64,000 bases of DNA. Source: Listeria innocua (GTDB lineage: Bacteria > Bacillota > Bacilli > Lactobacillales > Listeriaceae). The first letter of the stretch is position 1. Every line of letters begins with the position of its first letter. Both the position numbers and the translations under genes were made by a program. Below are positions 44,848 through 54,784 of this stretch, in pieces. Under the pieces are notes generated by a model. It worked only from the letters and a program-made list of their open reading frames with translations. It did no database searches and was not told the origin of the DNA. The stretch is taken from assembly GCF_028596125.1 (NCBI RefSeq), contig NZ_CP117229.1:2712001-2776000 (forward strand), read 5' to 3'.

Positions 44848-47021
44848 AAAGACACATCCTTTTGTTCCATCTTAATCGTTAATGTATCCGTTAATTGCTG
44901 TTTTTCTCCGTAGATAACTAATTCTAGCATGCTTTTTGTGTTTTTTGAAAGTTGTAACGTGTTTGGGGCTATTTCCACTAGAATTGTTTCACCTTTCCAC
45001 ATGAATTCAAATTTAACAAACCGCCATGCATCTGGCAAATCTGGCGCTATTTCTAATAATTCTCCGCTAGTATCAATGCCTGCAAACCCAAAAACCACTG
45101 CCAGCCAAATTGCCCCAAGTGAAGCCGCATGAAGGCCGTCATCTGATGAATGTGGTTCGTCCCCAAGATCAATTAAACACGCTTCTTGGAAAAATTGATA
45201 GGCTTGCTCGCGGTTTCCCGTACGATTTTCCACAATGGCATGAATCGCTTTACTTAAAGATGAATCGTGAATGGTTCGTTTTTCATAATAATCTAGGTTT
45301 TTCTTCACAGTTTCTGGCGCAAACCTCTGAGGAAACAAATAGAATAACATCACTAAATCAGCTTGCTTTAAAATCTGTAATTCATTCACTTCTTGCCGCG
45401 AGTAATCTAGTAAAATCCCTTGTGTTCCTTGCGCAGCCTTATATTTATCTAAATTTATCCAATCTTTTTGTAAAAAAGTATCATCTTGCGGAATTAAACC
45501 TTTTTCATTTGCGACCGGTAAATATAAGTTTTTAAGAAACGCTTTCGCTCGTGACTGAAAAGCTTCATTATCGCGGTTCCATTCCAGTGCCATTTTCACA
45601 TTATAGTGCGCCATGTAGTTGGTGTAAGTATTATTATCGATGTGCTCTGTATATTCATCCGGTCCAATCACATCGAGAATTTCCAGTCGACCGTTGCGGT
45701 TAGTTGCTCGACTTATCCAAAATTCTGCTGTTTCGAGGAGCAGTTCAGCACCACAGTCACTCATAAACTGAGCATCACCTGTTGCAGCTTCATATTCACA
45801 AACGGCATAAGCAATATCCGCCACTAAATGATGCTCTGAGATGGCAGAAGCTACTTTTTGCCGTGTTCCAGTCCGAATGTTAATCGCTGCAAATTCCGGC
45901 GTTTCTTCCTCACCAGAGAAGGCACTTTCCCACGGGTAAAGCGCCCCATTATATCCATTTTTCAATGCTTTTCCTTTCGCTTCTTTCAAATGAAGATAAC
46001 GATATTCTAGCAGTTGTTTGGCAATTTCCGGCTTATTATAAAGGAAAAATGGCATAATGAAAATTTCCGTATCCCAAAAAACGTGTCCTTTGTAACCTTC
46101 CCCGGTCAGCCCTTTCGCACCAACACTACAACGAAAATCATCTTTCGGCGTCATAATTTCTAAATGATAGCACGCAAAATCTAGTGCAAACTGGTCAAAA
46201 TCATTCGTGCTCTCAACGCGAACGCCCGCATGCTCCCAAAAATCTGCCCAAGCTTTTTCTGAATTTGCTTTCAGTTCAGCATAGGTTGCATTTGGAAACT
46301 CCACGTCCACCTCATCAAGAGATGTTTTAACCAGGCTTATTTTCTCCAAAGCGAATGTTTGGTTGGCTGCGATTCCTTGCTCAACTTCAGTCATTAATTG
46401 GCGATTTTTAGCAGTGAAAACCCCTTTTTGACTGACTTTTGTTGCCACAGTAATTCGCTGTTTGCTTTCAATCGTTTCATATTCACCAACCATCAGCTCT
46501 TCATCAAAAATCCGTAAACTAGATTCTGCCAACTGTTGCGTTCCAAAATTGGTTTGTTGTGCATCAATACCTGTTTTTATTTTCACTTTCGCACATCCAC
46601 TTAAAGGCGTTATCTCCACTCTTGCCGCAATAACATGTTTCACAACCTTTGAAGCAAATCGATAAAAATTTAGTTGGTACTTGTCGCCGGCACTGTTTTC
46701 CCAAATAATTTTCCTAACTAATTCTCCTGTATTCATATCTAAAAATCGTTCATACCCATGGACTTTCCCTGCTTGCATCGAAAAAACTTCCCCGTCAAGC
46801 GTCACTTGGAACCGTGTCACATCCGGCAAGTTCACTAGCTCCGAACTCACTGAACCGCTCGGACGATTATAAATTCCTGCCACATACATACCACGAACTT
46901 GCTCCGGATATTCTTCTTCAAGAGCACCGCGCACACCCAAATAGCCGTTTCCGACAGTCATTTGGCTCCCATATTTATTTAGATAATTTAATGCAAATTC
47001 CTTCTCGATTATTTTCCTCAT
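44844..47021 (-). CDS. GH65 disaccharide phosphorylase (kojibiose/maltose phosphorylase family)
   Basis: A 725-residue inverting phosphorylase of GH65: N-terminal beta-sandwich, (alpha/alpha)6 barrel with HVFWDTEIFIMPFF (donor site), catalytic acid Glu in VIGPDEYTEHIDNNTYTN (near residue 455) and a phosphate-binding HxSxLS-like segment RTIHDSSLSKAIH, then C-terminal sheet. It yields beta-glucose-1-phosphate plus sugar. Commonly annotated maltose phosphorylase; gene order matches E. coli ycjT (kojibiose phosphorylase), so I prefer kojibiose or a related alpha-1,2 disaccharide. Confidence 0.9.
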   Translation of the reverse strand: MRKIIEKEFALNYLNKYGSQMTVGNGYLGVRGALEEEYPEQVRGMYVAGIYNRPSGSVSSELVNLPDVTRFQVTLDGEVFSMQAGKVHGYERFLDMNTGELVRKIIWENSAGDKYQLNFYRFASKVVKHVIAARVEITPLSGCAKVKIKTGIDAQQTNFGTQQLAESSLRIFDEELMVGEYETIESKQRITVATKVSQKGVFTAKNRQLMTEVEQGIAANQTFALEKISLVKTSLDEVDVEFPNATYAELKANSEKAWADFWEHAGVRVESTNDFDQFALDFACYHLEIMTPKDDFRCSVGAKGLTGEGYKGHVFWDTEIFIMPFFLYNKPEIAKQLLEYRYLHLKEAKGKALKNGYNGALYPWESAFSGEEETPEFAAINIRTGTRQKVASAISEHHLVADIAYAVCEYEAATGDAQFMSDCGAELLLETAEFWISRATNRNGRLEILDVIGPDEYTEHIDNNTYTNYMAHYNVKMALEWNRDNEAFQSRAKAFLKNLYLPVANEKGLIPQDDTFLQKDWINLDKYKAAQGTQGILLDYSRQEVNELQILKQADLVMLFYLFPQRFAPETVKKNLDYYEKRTIHDSSLSKAIHAIVENRTGNREQAYQFFQEACLIDLGDEPHSSDDGLHAASLGAIWLAVVFGFAGIDTSGELLEIAPDLPDAWRFVKFEFMWKGETILVEIAPNTLQLSKNTKSMLELVIYGEKQQLTDTLTIKMEQKDVSL

Positions 47022-48049
47022 AAAAAAACACTCTCACCTTTTTCTGCCGATTCGTATAAACTTTCAACGATTTTTTGTATGATATAACCTTGTTCAGCGC
47101 CAGCAAGCTCCACTTTTCCAGCACCAAGAACGCTATCAACAAATGCTTTCATGCTGTTTTCGTGTTTATTTTCTTCCAGTTGTCCTAACTTCTCTAACAA
47201 CTGAAATTCACCTGCATTATCTGTATAAATTTCAGCCGGATATAAACTTCCTCCTGCTAAATCACCAAAAAAGTCAACATTTAGCGCACTTTCTGGCTTA
47301 ATATGTAGCGCAAAAGAAGTATCTAATTCAATTAATCCGCCATTTTCCAGTTCAATAAAGCCGAATAAAGAATCCTCTACCGTATATTTTTCCGGATCCC
47401 ATGAACCAAATGTTCCCGCACTTTTCTTGGTTCCGATTTTTTGAAAACTTTTTGCCGTTACTTTCTTCACTTTTGGAAAGCCAAGGACAAACATCGCCGC
47501 GTCGAGCATATGAATTCCCATATCAATCAGCGGACCGCCGCCTTGCATTTCTTTATTCGTAAAAGTTCCCCAACCTGGCACACCAGAACGACGAAGCGCG
47601 GTTGCTTTCACACAATAAATTTCACCTAAAAGCGCCGAATTTTTCTTTAAAAACTGTGCTTCACTAGAAAAACGATGATGAAAATCATACGCTAAAATAG
47701 CTTCTTTTTCCTTAGCAAGATCCCACATCGCCTTCGCTTCTGCTGCACTCATTGCGGGTGGTTTTTCACACATAACCGCAGCCCCGTGCCTAAGAGACAA
47801 CATCACATTATCAAAATGAAACCGATTAGGCGTACAAATACTAACTATATCAATTTTTTCTGTAGCAAACATTTCCTCCGCCGTGGCATAATGCTTCAAA
47901 AAACCATTGTTTGAACGAAACTCTTCGCCTCGTTCCATACTAGGATCACATACTGCCACAAGTTCGAGCTCATTTCTTGTCTTATAATATGCCGCATGAA
48001 CCTTCTCAGCGACTTGTCCTGCTCCTATGATTGCAACTCTTTTCTTCAT
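47018..48049 (-). CDS. Gfo/Idh/MocA-family sugar dehydrogenase (YcjS-like)
   Basis: A 343-residue NAD(P)-dependent oxidoreductase. Rossmann motif VAIIGAGQVAEKVHAAYY, AVMCEKPPAMSAAEA (EKP motif) and GGGPLIDMGIHMLDAAMFVL in the catalytic domain. By position it matches E. coli YcjS, a glucoside 3-dehydrogenase. Overlaps the GH65 gene by four bases. With the YcjR- and YcjQ-like enzymes it would convert glucosides through 3-keto intermediates to gulosides or the reverse. Confidence 0.9.
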   Translation of the reverse strand: MKKRVAIIGAGQVAEKVHAAYYKTRNELELVAVCDPSMERGEEFRSNNGFLKHYATAEEMFATEKIDIVSICTPNRFHFDNVMLSLRHGAAVMCEKPPAMSAAEAKAMWDLAKEKEAILAYDFHHRFSSEAQFLKKNSALLGEIYCVKATALRRSGVPGWGTFTNKEMQGGGPLIDMGIHMLDAAMFVLGFPKVKKVTAKSFQKIGTKKSAGTFGSWDPEKYTVEDSLFGFIELENGGLIELDTSFALHIKPESALNVDFFGDLAGGSLYPAEIYTDNAGEFQLLEKLGQLEENKHENSMKAFVDSVLGAGKVELAGAEQGYIIQKIVESLYESAEKGESVFL

Positions 48050-48068
48050 ATCCGAAACTCCTTTTAGA

Positions 48069-48100
48069 AAAATCCGTCCGCTTTGATTGGGACGGATTTT
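48069..48100 (-). other. Intra-operon hairpin between ycjR- and ycjS-like genes
   Basis: Perfect 11-bp stem AAAATCCGTCC/GGACGGATTTT; T5 on the minus strand. Partial terminator or processing site that would lower expression of the four downstream genes. Confidence 0.65.
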
Positions 48101-48105
48101 CTATT

Positions 48106-48900
48106 TTAAATTAAACAGCTTTTTAAATGTGCCAACGCATCTTTATAAGCTTGTTCAGGATTTTCACTACGAACACGACATTCAAAAGTTAAAAATCCGC
48201 TGTAACCATTCTTTTTCAGTTGATCAAAACTTGTTTTAAAATCAAGGCTGCCGCTTCCTGGTTGATAGCGATGATTGTCAGCAACATGAATATGACCAAT
48301 GGAATCTTTATGCTCTTCAAGCGCAGTTGGAATGCTATCTTCTTCAATATTCATATGATAGAAGTCAGCGATAATTTCTACATTTTTAAGTTCATTTTCA
48401 TCAATATATTTCTGCGCATCACTTAGCAAATTAATCATGTGATCTTGGTATCTGTTAAGTGGCTCAAGATAAACTTTCGTCCCAGTTTCACCAGCAATTT
48501 TATCCAAATAAATTAACGACTCGCTCACTGCTTTGAAATCTCCGGCTTGGCTACGCGGCGAAACCATTGGTGGAAGACGATAAGTGAACATTCCCCACGC
48601 CGCTGGAACAACAATCCCTTGCCCGCCAACTTCTGCTAAAGCTTCTAAAATTGCCTTAATTTCTTCTAAACCGTTCAGTCTGCGCTCTTCAATGAAGTCA
48701 CCAATCCAGCCGTCATAACCGCCACATGCAGTACTAACAGGTAGCCCCGTTTTCTTGATAGCACTCTTCACTTCATCCAAATTCTCAACAAGCAATTTAC
48801 CATCAATTTCAAAACCTTCAAAGCCCATTTCTTTTACATAAGCAAATTTTTCTTCTATATTTTCTGGGAAAAATGCTTGGTTCTGTGTGCCTAATTTCAT
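48106..48900 (-). CDS. Sugar phosphate isomerase/epimerase, TIM barrel (YcjR-like)
   Basis: A 264-residue AP-endonuclease-2-like TIM barrel (xylose isomerase-like). Metal-site residues are in VYLEPLNRYQDHMINLL (Glu), IIADFYHMNIEE (Asp, His), GHIHVADNHRYQPGSG (His) and GFLTFECRVR (Glu). The order matches E. coli YcjR, a 3-keto-glucoside/3-keto-guloside 4-epimerase. Start ATG with AAGGAGCG upstream. Confidence 0.9.
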   Translation of the reverse strand: MKLGTQNQAFFPENIEEKFAYVKEMGFEGFEIDGKLLVENLDEVKSAIKKTGLPVSTACGGYDGWIGDFIEERRLNGLEEIKAILEALAEVGGQGIVVPAAWGMFTYRLPPMVSPRSQAGDFKAVSESLIYLDKIAGETGTKVYLEPLNRYQDHMINLLSDAQKYIDENELKNVEIIADFYHMNIEEDSIPTALEEHKDSIGHIHVADNHRYQPGSGSLDFKTSFDQLKKNGYSGFLTFECRVRSENPEQAYKDALAHLKSCLI

Positions 48901-48912
48901 TATTATCGCTCC

Positions 48913-49965
48913 TTAAAGGGTAATCCCCATTTTAATACTTAAATCAGGTTGTTGGTCGACATATTTCATGTAGCTCTCAGCTGAATCAGCGAATGGAACA
49001 ACTGGATCAATGATGTCCGTACAATCTAAGTAACCGTTCATCAGTAATTCCCAACAAGTTTCCTCGATACGCTTACGATCCCAGCGCGGATAATCCGGAT
49101 TTGGTTCACTAGCCGCACGTGAAAAGACGATTTTCGCATTGTTAAAATGAGCTTCCCGCCCAAGGTTAAATCCTTCTGGGAAAGGTTTCGCGAAGGCTAC
49201 ATAAGAAATTGTTCCGCCGTAAGCAATTCCGCGTAGTGCTGCTTGAAGTGCCGCCGCGTTCCCGCTTGTTTCAATAATCGAATCCGCACCCAGCTTACCA
49301 GTCAGACGTTTTACTTCTAAACCAACATCTGTCGTAATCGGATCAAAAGTAGCATCTGCTCCGTGTTTTTCAGCAATTTCACGACGATGACTAAGAGGAT
49401 CCACCCCGATAACAACACTAGCACCAGCTTTTTTCGCCAGTTGAATCGCAATTTGGCCAATCGCGCCAAGTCCGACAACGACAACGTAATCCCCCGCACG
49501 AACATGTGCATCTCGCACGCCACTCATCGCAAATTGAGCCGGATCATAGCAAACCGCATTTTTCCAATTAGCACCTTTTGGCAATTTACGTAGTTTATAA
49601 TTATCGACAGCTTTCACAATAACAGTTTCCATAATCGGTCCATAAGAACAAACAATGTCTCCAAGTGCATATTCCGTCACTTTGCTTCCACATTCAACTA
49701 CTTCACCAACGACCATATTGCCTAGCTGAAACTCGCCAAACACAATGCCTCGCGCACTATTTGTTTCACGTGAAACAAATAGATTCCATTCTGGTGAAAA
49801 TTCTTCATCAATAAAAGGACTAATTCCTCTAAAATCAACTACTTCTGTACCATGTTTTGGAGAAGCGAATTGAACTTTAATTTTTACTTCATCTTCTACA
49901 ACTTCACGATCATGATATTCTACTAATTCCGCCACACGAGGGGCAGTCGCAACTAATTTTTTCAT
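48913..49965 (-). CDS. Zinc-type medium-chain dehydrogenase (YcjQ-like)
   Basis: A 350-residue MDR-family protein. NAD motif VVVVGLGAIGQIAIQLAK and IGVDPLSHRREIA are clear; the canonical catalytic Cys/His zinc site (GHE) is not obvious: FASPKHGTEVVDFRG sits where CGTD is expected. Matches position and family of E. coli YcjQ, D-guloside 3-dehydrogenase. A perfect parS lies inside (49762-49777). Confidence 0.88.
   Translation of the reverse strand: MKKLVATAPRVAELVEYHDREVVEDEVKIKVQFASPKHGTEVVDFRGISPFIDEEFSPEWNLFVSRETNSARGIVFGEFQLGNMVVGEVVECGSKVTEYALGDIVCSYGPIMETVIVKAVDNYKLRKLPKGANWKNAVCYDPAQFAMSGVRDAHVRAGDYVVVVGLGAIGQIAIQLAKKAGASVVIGVDPLSHRREIAEKHGADATFDPITTDVGLEVKRLTGKLGADSIIETSGNAAALQAALRGIAYGGTISYVAFAKPFPEGFNLGREAHFNNAKIVFSRAASEPNPDYPRWDRKRIEETCWELLMNGYLDCTDIIDPVVPFADSAESYMKYVDQQPDLSIKMGITL
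49762..49777. promoter_or_regulatory. parS: parS site 6 (within the ycjQ-like gene)
   Basis: Exact TGTTTCACGTGAAACA within the coding region. Confidence 0.97.
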
Positions 49966-49983
49966 TTTAAAAAACTTCCTTTC

Positions 49984-50835
49984 TTATCCTTTAACTCCAC
50001 CGTCTGTTAAATTTCCTTTGATAAATCGTTCTGAAATTGCGTACATAATAACGACCGGAAGCGCCGTAACTAGCGAGGCCGCCATCATTCTACCCCAAAT
50101 ATAATCTGGTGTACTAAATAGTGTATTTAAGCCAATTGGTAACGTGAATTTCTCTGAGCTAGATAGGAAAATCGACGCAAACAGATAATCATTCCAAGCT
50201 ACCATGAAGCAATATACAAACACTGATACAATACCTGAAATCGCTAGCGGAACAATAATTCGTAAAATAATCTGGAAGCGATTTAGCCCATCCATCATCG
50301 CAGCTTCTTCAATATCAGTTGGAATCGTGTCGAAATAACTTTTTAGCATAAATACCGCAGTTGGTAGTGTTTGTACAACCATCGTGATAATTAAAGCTGT
50401 TTCTGTATCATATAACCCCAAACTCGAAATTATTTTAAACAACGGAACAATTAACAAAATTCCGGAGAACATATAAACCGTGTAAAAACTCGCGTTAATC
50501 GTCATTCGCCCTTTAAAGCGTAATTTAGACAACGCATAAGCTCCTAAAATCCCCAAAACGACCGCAATTCCTGCCGCAAAAACCGAAACAACCAAACTAT
50601 TTTTAAAGTACGTTAAAAACGGAAAAATATCTGGATTAAAAATATCGATATAATGCTGGAAAGTGAAATCTTTCGGGAAAAATGTTGGATGCGTAGAAAT
50701 GGCTTCTTTGCTGCTCTTAAATGAAGTCATTAACATAATCGCAAATGGGAACAATGTAATACATAAAAATGCAACCATCGTCACATAAAACGCGATTTTC
50801 TTTGTTCTTTTTGACTTTTTACTACTTACCGCCAT
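49984..50835 (-). CDS. Carbohydrate ABC transporter permease (YcjP/MalG type)
   Basis: A 283-residue, six-TM permease with the EAA loop EEAAMMDGLNRFQIILRIIVPLA that docks the ATPase (here MDGLNRF). MalG/YcjP family. Overlaps the partner permease by 14 bases. No ATPase gene in the operon, so a shared MsmX/MalK-type ATPase elsewhere must drive it. Confidence 0.93.
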   Translation of the reverse strand: MAVSSKKSKRTKKIAFYVTMVAFLCITLFPFAIMLMTSFKSSKEAISTHPTFFPKDFTFQHYIDIFNPDIFPFLTYFKNSLVVSVFAAGIAVVLGILGAYALSKLRFKGRMTINASFYTVYMFSGILLIVPLFKIISSLGLYDTETALIITMVVQTLPTAVFMLKSYFDTIPTDIEEAAMMDGLNRFQIILRIIVPLAISGIVSVFVYCFMVAWNDYLFASIFLSSSEKFTLPIGLNTLFSTPDYIWGRMMAASLVTALPVVIMYAISERFIKGNLTDGGVKG

Positions 50836-51703
50836 TCAAATCCACCCGCTTTCTTGCAAAAATAATCACAACAAAAATAATGACAAATAATATGACAGAA
50901 ATCGCTGCTGCTTTTCCTAAATCATTGAATGCGAATGCTGTTTTATATAAATAAACTCCAAGGATATTTACTTTATTCGTGAGTAAGTATACATCGGTGA
51001 ACATATAGAACATCCAAATCGCACGAAGCGTAATAACTGTTGCAAGTACCGGCATAATCGCTGGCAAAGTAACAATTTTGAATTTATCCCAAATGTTCGC
51101 TCCGTCCATATCAGCCGCCTCATAAAGCGACTTATCGACCGTTTGCAAAATCGCCAAAAACGAAATAAATGCATACGGGAAATAACGCCATATCGCAAAA
51201 AAGGTTACTAAAAAGAAACTAGAAACTGGATTATCAAACCATAGTGGTGCTTCTTTAAACATATGAAGCACATCTACAGTCATAAAATTAATCACACCAT
51301 AACCATTATTAAACATATACTTCCATGCAAAAATAAGAGAAATAGATGGTGTTACATACGACAAAATAATAAGCGACCGAGCCGTTCTTCTAAAACGAAA
51401 TTCACGATTAAAGAAAATCGCTACAAGTAGCCCCATCCCCGTACTCCCAATTACTACAAGTGCTGTATAAGCCACGGTAAGACCTAGTGATTTATAAAAC
51501 TCTGGATCCTTCAAAATATCTATATAGTTTTGTAAACCGATAAAGACCGATTTAATATTCGGATTTAGCGGCATATCTAAAAAACTAATCTGGATATTTG
51601 AAATCATCGGATATAACACAAGTGCTGCCAGTAAAACAAAACTTGGCGCAAGTAAAATCATTGCTAACTTAAAGTCGGACCTTTTATATACTTTTGTTTT
51701 CAT
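50822..51703 (-). CDS. Carbohydrate ABC transporter permease (YcjO/MalF type)
   Basis: A 293-residue, six-TM permease with EAA loop YEAADMDGANIWDKFKIVTL. MalF/YcjO family; forms the channel with the downstream permease for an alpha-glucoside. Separated from the binding-protein gene by a hairpin. Confidence 0.93.
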   Translation of the reverse strand: MKTKVYKRSDFKLAMILLAPSFVLLAALVLYPMISNIQISFLDMPLNPNIKSVFIGLQNYIDILKDPEFYKSLGLTVAYTALVVIGSTGMGLLVAIFFNREFRFRRTARSLIILSYVTPSISLIFAWKYMFNNGYGVINFMTVDVLHMFKEAPLWFDNPVSSFFLVTFFAIWRYFPYAFISFLAILQTVDKSLYEAADMDGANIWDKFKIVTLPAIMPVLATVITLRAIWMFYMFTDVYLLTNKVNILGVYLYKTAFAFNDLGKAAAISVILFVIIFVVIIFARKRVDLNGGK

Positions 51704-51743
51704 AATGCCTCCTTAAATCAAAAAGCGACGTGCTAAACTGTAT

Positions 51744-51770
51744 AAAAAGACGGGGAGACTCACCTCCCCG
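51744..51770 (-). terminator. Partial terminator after the binding-protein gene
   Basis: CGGGGAG/CTCCCCG stem, six-base loop, then TCTTTTT on the minus strand. Such hairpins give more binding protein than permease. Confidence 0.82.
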
Positions 51771-51778
51771 CTATTTGA

Positions 51779-53071
51779 TTATTTACCCTCTTCTGCCTTT
51801 TTCTGTGCTGCTTTTAAGTCCGCTGAAACATCCCCACCGCCAACAGTTACGTTGTTAACCATTTGTGCGATAATACCTGAACTAGTTATATCACCCATTT
51901 TTGTTAGGTTTTTACCATCAACAAGTCCGAAAACTTGGATGTCGTTGAAAGATGCAGCGATTTCGTTTGGAAGATCACCAAATGATTTAATTACTTCATT
52001 TTCTTTGTATGCTTTTTGTTCTACTACTTCTTTATTTACTGGTTGTGCGCCACCTGGAGACATTAATACCCACGTTGCCATATTTTCTGGTTGAGACAAG
52101 TATTCAACAAATTTCTTCGTTGCTTTCTTTTGGTCATCATCCAAACCAGCAGAGATAGTCAATCCGGAAACTGTTCCATAAACTGCTTTTTCTTTTTCTT
52201 CTGGAATAGCGAATCCGATGTTAGATGGGTCGCCTTCTTCATATACAGATGGAAGAATATACGTAGAGTACATTGCCATTGGAACAGTACCATTCATAAA
52301 CGCATCTTTAATTTCAGTTACGTCATTTGAACCAGGCATTGTGTAGGCTGAAAGATCTTTGTAGTACTGAAGAGCCTCTTTCATTTCTGGTGTATCAATC
52401 GTTACATTTCCTTTTGCATCTAAAACATTGGCTTTGTTAGAAAGTGCAAATTGAGAGAAAGCTTGCTCACTCATCGTACTTTCTGCTGTTGGAATTGCAA
52501 TACCGTATTTTTTATCAGCTTTATTCGTGAATTTTTTCGCTACTTTTTCAATATCCGCCCAGTTTTTTGGTTCTTCAAAACCAGCATCGGCTAAAGCTTT
52601 TTTGTTGTACCAAATACCTTGAACCCAACCGCTTAATGGTGCTGCGATATAGCTTTTACCATCTTCAGAACGCACTAAGTTTGTTGCACCTTCATAGTAT
52701 TTATCTTCTCCAACCGAGTCGATAACTGCTTTCACTGCATCTTGGTCAATTAACTCATCTTTATCCATTACTTTGGCAAAATCTTGGCTTACTTCCATAA
52801 CTGCTGGAAGTTTACCAGAACGAGCAAGTGTGACAACTTTTGTATTAAAAGCATCTTCTTCAACTGGAATTTGTTTGATTTTGATCGTTGGATTTTCTTT
52901 TTCAAAATCAGCAATTAATTTATTAATAACATCTAAACGCTCTTTTTCAACGGATGAATGCATAAATTCAATTGTTACTTCCTTACTACCAGACTCTTTC
53001 CCTCCACATGCAGCTAATACCGCACTTAGAACCAACACAACAACAAGTAATACAAGACTTTTTTTCTTCAT
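51779..53071 (-). CDS. ABC transporter sugar-binding lipoprotein (YcjN type)
   Basis: A 430-residue extracytoplasmic binding protein. Lipoprotein signal MKKKSLVLLVVVLVLSAVLAACGGKE with Cys after LAA, then a family-1 solute-binding fold (IEFMHSSVEKERLDVINKLI, GSNDVTEIKDAFMNGTVPMAM). It captures a disaccharide or glucosylglycerate. Its start overlaps the GH13 stop (ATGA), and its ribosome binding site AGGGAGGAA lies in the last GH13 codons. Confidence 0.95.
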   Translation of the reverse strand: MKKKSLVLLVVVLVLSAVLAACGGKESGSKEVTIEFMHSSVEKERLDVINKLIADFEKENPTIKIKQIPVEEDAFNTKVVTLARSGKLPAVMEVSQDFAKVMDKDELIDQDAVKAVIDSVGEDKYYEGATNLVRSEDGKSYIAAPLSGWVQGIWYNKKALADAGFEEPKNWADIEKVAKKFTNKADKKYGIAIPTAESTMSEQAFSQFALSNKANVLDAKGNVTIDTPEMKEALQYYKDLSAYTMPGSNDVTEIKDAFMNGTVPMAMYSTYILPSVYEEGDPSNIGFAIPEEKEKAVYGTVSGLTISAGLDDDQKKATKKFVEYLSQPENMATWVLMSPGGAQPVNKEVVEQKAYKENEVIKSFGDLPNEIAASFNDIQVFGLVDGKNLTKMGDITSSGIIAQMVNNVTVGGGDVSADLKAAQKKAEEGK

Positions 53072-54771
53072 TTTTGTTCCTCCCTGTAATTTTTGGTTTT
53101 TAGCCAGCAGAATTCATAGCCTCTAAGCTTTATGGAATCGCTCCCAGTTACCGTGGAGCCCTTATAAAGATTTGTATAAACACCGCTGTCTAGTGAATAA
53201 CTCACTTCTTTTTCTGATAAATTATGAATCAATATAATCGATTCCGCGCCGGATGAACGTTTAACAACAAACAATTCCGCCGTAGATTCTAAAACTTCCA
53301 TCGCGATTTCTGGATGGAAAAGTGATTCCGCTTTTCGTGTGCTAATTAATTTCGTTAACGCATCATAAGTTTCTTTTCGTAAGGAGTCAGCCTGTTCTAG
53401 CTCTGCTGTAATTTCCGCTAAGTCGTATTTTTTTCGATTAATAGAGCGATTGTGCCCTGTTGTTTCTACGCCTAAATAATCATTGCGGCTTCCTAAAATA
53501 CTTTGAACATAAACGGCTGGGACGCCTGGGATAGACATTAATACTGCATGAGCGACAAGAAATCTCGATAGTCTCAAGTCATCCGTGTCCGCCTGTTTAC
53601 TTAACGCATCCATGTAAGTCACATTAATTTCATACGGACTTTTAGTACCATCTGGATTTTGTTTATAAGAAACGAGTGCTCCTTCTTTTTCCAAATCATC
53701 TACCAATGCTAAAATGTCTGCTTCTGGAATAATTCCGCGCACTGGATTTAAGCCAATTCCATCATGTGAGGCAAGGAAATTAAAGAATGTCCGCTTGCCT
53801 TCTGGGAGCTCTAAATTCTTCGCCCAATTGCTTAAAAACTCGGCATTGCCATGATGTATCGCATGGAGCACGAGTGGTGGAAGCGGGAATTGATAAACCA
53901 TATGCGCTTCCTTTTCACCATTTCCAAAATAACTAATATTATCAACATGCGGCACATTCGTTTCAGTTATAATAATCGTCCCCGGAGCTGCAATGTCTAC
54001 TAAATCTCTAAATAATTTCACGATTTCATGCGTCTCTTCTAAGTGAATCGAACTCGTTCCCGGCACTTTCCACATAAAGCCAACCGCATCAAGTCGCACA
54101 TATTCCGCACCTTCTTCTAAATAGAACATCAAAACATCAATCATCTTGTAAAGCACTTCCGGACAAGCAAAGTTTAAATCAATCTGATCCTCACTAAACG
54201 TCGTCCAAATATAACCCTCTTTACCAGAAGCAAATTGAAACGGCGTGAGCACTGGTGTTGCACGTGGTCTTGTAACCGAACTAAGGTCAGTATCAGGATC
54301 CATTTCCACGAAAAAGTTTTGAAATTCCTTATCGCCCGCTAAATATCGCTTAAACCACTCACTTTTCGCCGACATATGATTACAAACAAAATCAAACATC
54401 AATCGCGCCGACTGTTCCATTTCCTTAATATCTTCCCAATCGCCAAGCTCCGGATTAACCGCTTTGTAATCAATAACCGAAAACCCATCATCCGAGGAAT
54501 AAGGATAGAAAGGTAGGAAATGTACTACCTCAAAAGTCGATTTTAAATAACGATCATACATTTTCTTAAAGGTTGGTAAAGTTTTTTTGGATTCCTCTTT
54601 AAATTGGTCTCCATATGTAATTAAAACTATATCTTTCTCGTCCCATTTGTCTTTTCGTACTAACTTTCTTTGTTTCGTTTGGTTTACCCGCGCTTCAATT
54701 CTCGTTGCTAAACTCTCAACTACATCTTCAGAATATAACCGCGAAAGTCGTTTTCTTAAATTCGTCATCAT
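53068..54771 (-). CDS. GH13_18 phosphorylase (glucosylglycerate/sucrose phosphorylase family)
   Basis: A 567-residue retaining phosphorylase: nucleophile Asp228 in EYVRLDAVGFMW, acid/base Glu270 in IIITETNVPHVD, and HD in LASHDGIGLNP. Products are alpha-glucose-1-phosphate and the acceptor. Usually labelled sucrose phosphorylase; the glycerate kinase in the same operon and the match to E. coli ycjM argue for glucosylglycerate. First gene of the operon, ATG with AGGAGG three to six bases upstream. Confidence 0.9.
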   Translation of the reverse strand: MMTNLRKRLSRLYSEDVVESLATRIEARVNQTKQRKLVRKDKWDEKDIVLITYGDQFKEESKKTLPTFKKMYDRYLKSTFEVVHFLPFYPYSSDDGFSVIDYKAVNPELGDWEDIKEMEQSARLMFDFVCNHMSAKSEWFKRYLAGDKEFQNFFVEMDPDTDLSSVTRPRATPVLTPFQFASGKEGYIWTTFSEDQIDLNFACPEVLYKMIDVLMFYLEEGAEYVRLDAVGFMWKVPGTSSIHLEETHEIVKLFRDLVDIAAPGTIIITETNVPHVDNISYFGNGEKEAHMVYQFPLPPLVLHAIHHGNAEFLSNWAKNLELPEGKRTFFNFLASHDGIGLNPVRGIIPEADILALVDDLEKEGALVSYKQNPDGTKSPYEINVTYMDALSKQADTDDLRLSRFLVAHAVLMSIPGVPAVYVQSILGSRNDYLGVETTGHNRSINRKKYDLAEITAELEQADSLRKETYDALTKLISTRKAESLFHPEIAMEVLESTAELFVVKRSSGAESIILIHNLSEKEVSYSLDSGVYTNLYKGSTVTGSDSIKLRGYEFCWLKTKNYREEQK

Positions 54772-54784
54772 TTACCTCCTAACC

